IMG/VR virus record: IMGVR_UViG_3300032224_000591
Coordinates: 103,757 to 167,756 of that record
DNA length: 64,000 bases
DNA from: a virus
Direction: 5' to 3' (one strand)
Part shown: positions 61,812 to 64,000 of the stretch, piece by piece
Position numbering within the stretch: position 1 is the stretch's first letter
Layout: every line of letters begins with the position of its first letter
Program-made: the position numbers and the translations under genes
The notes under the pieces: model-generated
The model's database searches: none
Told to the model about the DNA's origin: nothing
Seen by the model: the letters and a program-made list of their open reading frames with translations, nothing else

Positions 61812-62540
61812 ATGCAGAGCTTCACAGAATATCTGACCGAAACTAAAATCTCACTTGAGTATCATAGTGAGCTAAACCAGAAGCTCTGGAACGGAACTAA
61901 CCTAAAACCACAGGTTAGGGCTAAACTACTTCAGTTTGCGTACGCGTGGGCTGACTTTGCAAAGATTCCACGTAGCATGATTCAAGACATCATAATGATC
62001 GGTGGAAATGCAAACTATAACTATACACCCCAATCAGACATCGATGTACATCTAGTCATCAATAGAAATGCATTTGCTAGAGGTGCTAGCAGAGAAATCA
62101 TCGATGAGTACCTGCAGGATAAGAAGCTACTATGGACACTTACACACAAGGTGTCTATCCTAGGTTACTCAATTGAGCCGTATGCTCAACATAGTGAAGA
62201 TCGCGCTGCTGCTAATCAAGGTGTGTTCTCTCTGAAGAATAATAAATGGTTACAGTTCCCCAATCGCGGAAGTTATAATTGGAAGAACGATCCTTCGCTT
62301 AAGCGCAAGGTCATTTTTTATAAACGATCAATTGATGAAATTATTAAGAATAAGATGGATGGTGAAGCTGTTAGAGAGATGAAGCGTAAGATACGAGATA
62401 TGCGTAGTGCGGCTATCACAAAGGGTGGCGAGTTTAGTTTTGAGAATCTCGTCTTCAAAGAGTTGCGCAATCGTGGTTATCTAGACCGCATCAACCGCTA
62501 CGAGCAAACACTCAAAGATCAAACTTTGAGCTTAAAATAG
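61812..62540 (+). CDS. Pol-beta-type nucleotidyltransferase with capsid-targeting-like N-terminus
   Basis: 242 residues. MIGGNANYNYTPQSDIDVHL is the GS...DxD active site (Asp76, Asp78), followed by a helical domain. The N-terminus MQSFTEYLTETKISLE strongly resembles T4 capsid targeting MKTYQEFIAEA, so the protein may be packaged. It could add nucleotides to RNA, antibiotic-like molecules or proteins; substrate unknown. Late promoter 61784. Confidence 0.78.
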   Translation: MQSFTEYLTETKISLEYHSELNQKLWNGTNLKPQVRAKLLQFAYAWADFAKIPRSMIQDIIMIGGNANYNYTPQSDIDVHLVINRNAFARGASREIIDEYLQDKKLLWTLTHKVSILGYSIEPYAQHSEDRAAANQGVFSLKNNKWLQFPNRGSYNWKNDPSLKRKVIFYKRSIDEIIKNKMDGEAVREMKRKIRDMRSAAITKGGEFSFENLVFKELRNRGYLDRINRYEQTLKDQTLSLK

Positions 62541-62543
62541 TGG

Positions 62544-62572
62544 TGTACAAACCAGCTATTTGAATATATAAT
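62544..62572 (+). promoter_or_regulatory. Early/middle promoter, TGTACA-N17-TATAAT
   Basis: TGTACA 62544-62549 and TATAAT 62567-62572, 29 nt before 62601. Confidence 0.85.
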
Positions 62573-62600
62573 AGATCTACAATATGCAGAGGATCATGAC

Positions 62601-62756
62601 ATGAAGACTTTGAAATCAGTCCTTACTAAGTGGGAAACAATGACCGACTTCGAACGAATGGTCGCCGAAGATATGGTCAAGCAGGGATATGATTATCTAG
62701 ACCCTGCTGACATCCAAGAATTTTGGCGGGAGCTTATATCCACATGGACAGAGTAG
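62601..62756 (+). CDS. 51-aa protein, unknown
   Basis: ATG 62601 with AGAGGA upstream. MKTLKSVLTKWETMTDFERM; acidic helical. Overlaps the glutaredoxin gene by 13 nt. Function unknown. Confidence 0.6.
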   Translation: MKTLKSVLTKWETMTDFERMVAEDMVKQGYDYLDPADIQEFWRELISTWTE

Positions 62757-63004
62757 TAATATATAGTAGGGATAACTGTGCCTACTGCGCATACGCTAAG
62801 AACCTTTTAGAGTCTAAGGGAATTGACTACATGGAGCTTAAACTCGACGTAGACTTCTCGAGAGAAACTCTAGCAGAGAACTACCCAACAGCTAAGACTT
62901 TTCCTGTTATCACAGTCGACGGTTTCTACATTGGTGGTTACTCACAACTCGCAGAACGAATCAACTCAACAGCAAGTGAAAATACACAACTTCTAACTGA
63001 ATAG
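62744..63004 (+). CDS. Glutaredoxin
   Basis: 86 residues from ATG 62744. VVIYSRDNCAYCAYAKNLLE carries the CAYC redox motif; AKTFPVITVDGFYIGGYSQL has cis-Pro TFPVI and GG. It likely reduces NrdA, as T4 NrdC does. A TTG at 62723 would extend it by 7 residues, less likely. Confidence 0.94.
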   Translation: MDRVVIYSRDNCAYCAYAKNLLESKGIDYMELKLDVDFSRETLAENYPTAKTFPVITVDGFYIGGYSQLAERINSTASENTQLLTE

Positions 63005-63012
63005 GTGATGAT

Positions 63013-63288
63013 ATGAATGGTAAGTACCAGCGTGATGCAGTCCTTAAGGATCTGCATGAGAATGTTATTGAAGTGACATTCACTAAGGTCAATGGTGATC
63101 AGCGAGTTCTTCGTTGTACTCTTGATCCTAAGTATCTCCCTCCTAACTACGATGCGCAGCATCTTGATGAGCAGCATAAGAAGAAGGAAAATCTTTCTGT
63201 GATTGCTGCATGGGATTTGAACAACAACGGTTGGCGCTCCTTCCGTATTGAATCAATCCAGTATCTTCAGGTCATTGACGCAGGATAA
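63013..63288 (+). CDS. Small SH3/WYL-like beta protein (DUF2693-type)
   Basis: 91 residues. VIEVTFTKVNGDQRVLRCTL followed by DPKYLPPNY and a C-terminal WDLNNNGWRSFRIESIQYLQ match a small phage family I know as DUF2693-like, sharing a WYL/SH3-like fold. Possible regulator; function unproven. Confidence 0.72.
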   Translation: MNGKYQRDAVLKDLHENVIEVTFTKVNGDQRVLRCTLDPKYLPPNYDAQHLDEQHKKKENLSVIAAWDLNNNGWRSFRIESIQYLQVIDAG

Positions 63289-63292
63289 TATC

Positions 63293-63580
63293 ATGACTAA
63301 GTTGGTTATGGTTGAAACTCTATCACAGTTTCGACATAGATATGTCGTAGAACTGCCAGACAATGCTGAAAACAACTGGGCAGTTGAGGACGTCATTATC
63401 ACGGGTGGCGTTGAAGAGTTTAGTCAGACTCACTTGGGTGAGCTTGACTTCTCAAGTCGTGAAATCACAAAAGAAGAGTACCTACGCTTGTTCGATGAGG
63501 ATGTATCCTATTGTAGGGATTGGTCCGAAGAGCAGAAGCTTAAGTTCATCCATCAATCAACTGCACTAGAAGGAAAATAG
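63293..63580 (+). CDS. 95-aa acidic protein, unknown
   Basis: ATG 63293 chosen over an earlier in-frame ATG at 63248 that overlaps the previous gene. MTKLVMVETLSQFRHRYVVE then ELPDNAENNWAVEDVI; found near many phage nrd genes in similar form (a small beta-alpha protein). Function unknown. Confidence 0.65.
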   Translation: MTKLVMVETLSQFRHRYVVELPDNAENNWAVEDVIITGGVEEFSQTHLGELDFSSREITKEEYLRLFDEDVSYCRDWSEEQKLKFIHQSTALEGK

Positions 63581-63581
63581 T

Positions 63582-63950
63582 ATGTCACACTATTGGGGGT
63601 ATCACCTCATGCTGGATTGCGCTGAATTGGATCATGATTCAATCACAGACGCTGAAGTAATTTATAAGTTCGTCAAGCGTCTTGTCAGAGATATTGAGAT
63701 GGTCGCTTATGGCGAACCACAGATTGTAAACTTTGGCTCAGGTAATAAGGCTGGCTACACGTTGGTCCAGTTGATCGAGACATCTAACATCTGTGCACAC
63801 TTTGTGCCTGATGATGGTAATGGTGGCAACGCCATGTACCTCGATGTCTTCTCTTGCAAGTCGTATGATGATGAGGTTGTGATCGATCTTGTTCGCCAGT
63901 ACTTCGGCGCAAAGTATATTCGACCTAACTATCTGACGCGTCAAGCCTAA
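63582..63950 (+). CDS. S-adenosylmethionine-decarboxylase-like protein
   Basis: 122 residues. HYWGYHLMLDCAELD, GYTLVQLIETSNICAHFVPD and AMYLDVFSCKSYDD follow the prokaryotic AdoMetDC order (HLxxD, self-cleavage Glu-Ser region, YxDVFxC). In canonical enzymes the cleaved bond is Glu-Ser; here ETS is present, so processing is uncertain. Would make decarboxylated AdoMet for spermidine. Similar speD-like genes occur in marine T4-like phages. Confidence 0.68.
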   Translation: MSHYWGYHLMLDCAELDHDSITDAEVIYKFVKRLVRDIEMVAYGEPQIVNFGSGNKAGYTLVQLIETSNICAHFVPDDGNGGNAMYLDVFSCKSYDDEVVIDLVRQYFGAKYIRPNYLTRQA

Positions 63951-63960
63951 GGAATTTATA

Positions 63961-64000
63961 ATGAGTTTGATTTTCTCTGATTTCGATCAGAATTCTGAAA
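63961..64000 (+). CDS. Start of an unknown gene cut by window end
   Basis: ATG 63961 with AAGGAATTT upstream; only MSLIFSDFDQNSE is visible. Confidence 0.5.
   Translation, partial: MSLIFSDFDQNSE

Overview
The window is part of the genome of a large T4-superfamily myovirus (Caudoviricetes). It carries the T4 replication core: clamp-loader gp44 C-terminus and gp62, RegA, family-B polymerase gp43, UvsX, helicase gp41 and primase gp61. It also has class Ia ribonucleotide reductase NrdA/NrdB, ThyX, glutaredoxin, a GH19 endolysin, spanins and many candidate TATAAATA-type late promoters. Several features point to an alphaproteobacterial, probably Rhizobiales-like, host. The phage tRNA-His has A73 and no encoded G-1, as in many Alphaproteobacteria. 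There is an Omp25-like porin, and there is a DUF1127 protein. These host clues are inference; no host sequence is present.

Layout. 1-4360: end of the clamp-loader/RegA operon, then small early genes behind repeated terminator-promoter cassettes (TGTACA-N16/17-TATAAT). 4361-11403: a tRNA array of 26 tRNAs with structured spacers, two exported or unknown small genes, a radical SAM protein, a glutamine-amidotransferase-like protein and two 2OG-Fe(II) oxygenases. 11416-19555: envelope proteins (a passenger plus beta-barrel protein and an Omp25-like porin), an ArfA-like peptide, a third 2OG oxygenase, small membrane proteins and three more tRNAs. 19556-21968: lysis (spanins on the minus strand, GH19 endolysin) with Hsp20 and DUF1127. 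22034-29611: DNA polymerase, UvsX, helicase and small genes. 29617-29750: a candidate structured ncRNA with its own late promoter and terminator. 29792-39501: proteins with capsid-targeting-like N-termini (including a ligase plus nucleotidylyltransferase fusion), a HAD phosphatase, Dps and virion proteins. 39559-42372: primase and ThyX.

The most striking region is 42368-48891. One late promoter heads an overlapping gene chain encoding CsgF, CsgG, two curlin-repeat proteins, a FecR-domain protein, a CHASE2-type membrane adenylate cyclase with an intact active site, and a radical SAM enzyme. It looks like a phage-borne amyloid secretion and cAMP signalling module.

48923-64000 holds two holin-like minus-strand genes, nrdA/nrdB with small genes and a BI-1 family protein, then a glycosyltransferase, an LpxH-like phosphoesterase and a periplasmic nuclease. 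Two tRNAs follow, then exported cell-wall enzymes (RlpA, CHAP-like), a ClpP-like protease, a Pol-beta-type nucleotidyltransferase, glutaredoxin and an AdoMet-decarboxylase-like protein.

In total I read 31 tRNAs covering all 20 amino acids. Several are anomalous: all three tRNA-Leu have short variable loops, and the initiator tRNA lacks the G18G19/U55 elbow. Four protein genes end inside the 5' half of a downstream tRNA. All functional calls are from sequence reading alone, without database searches.
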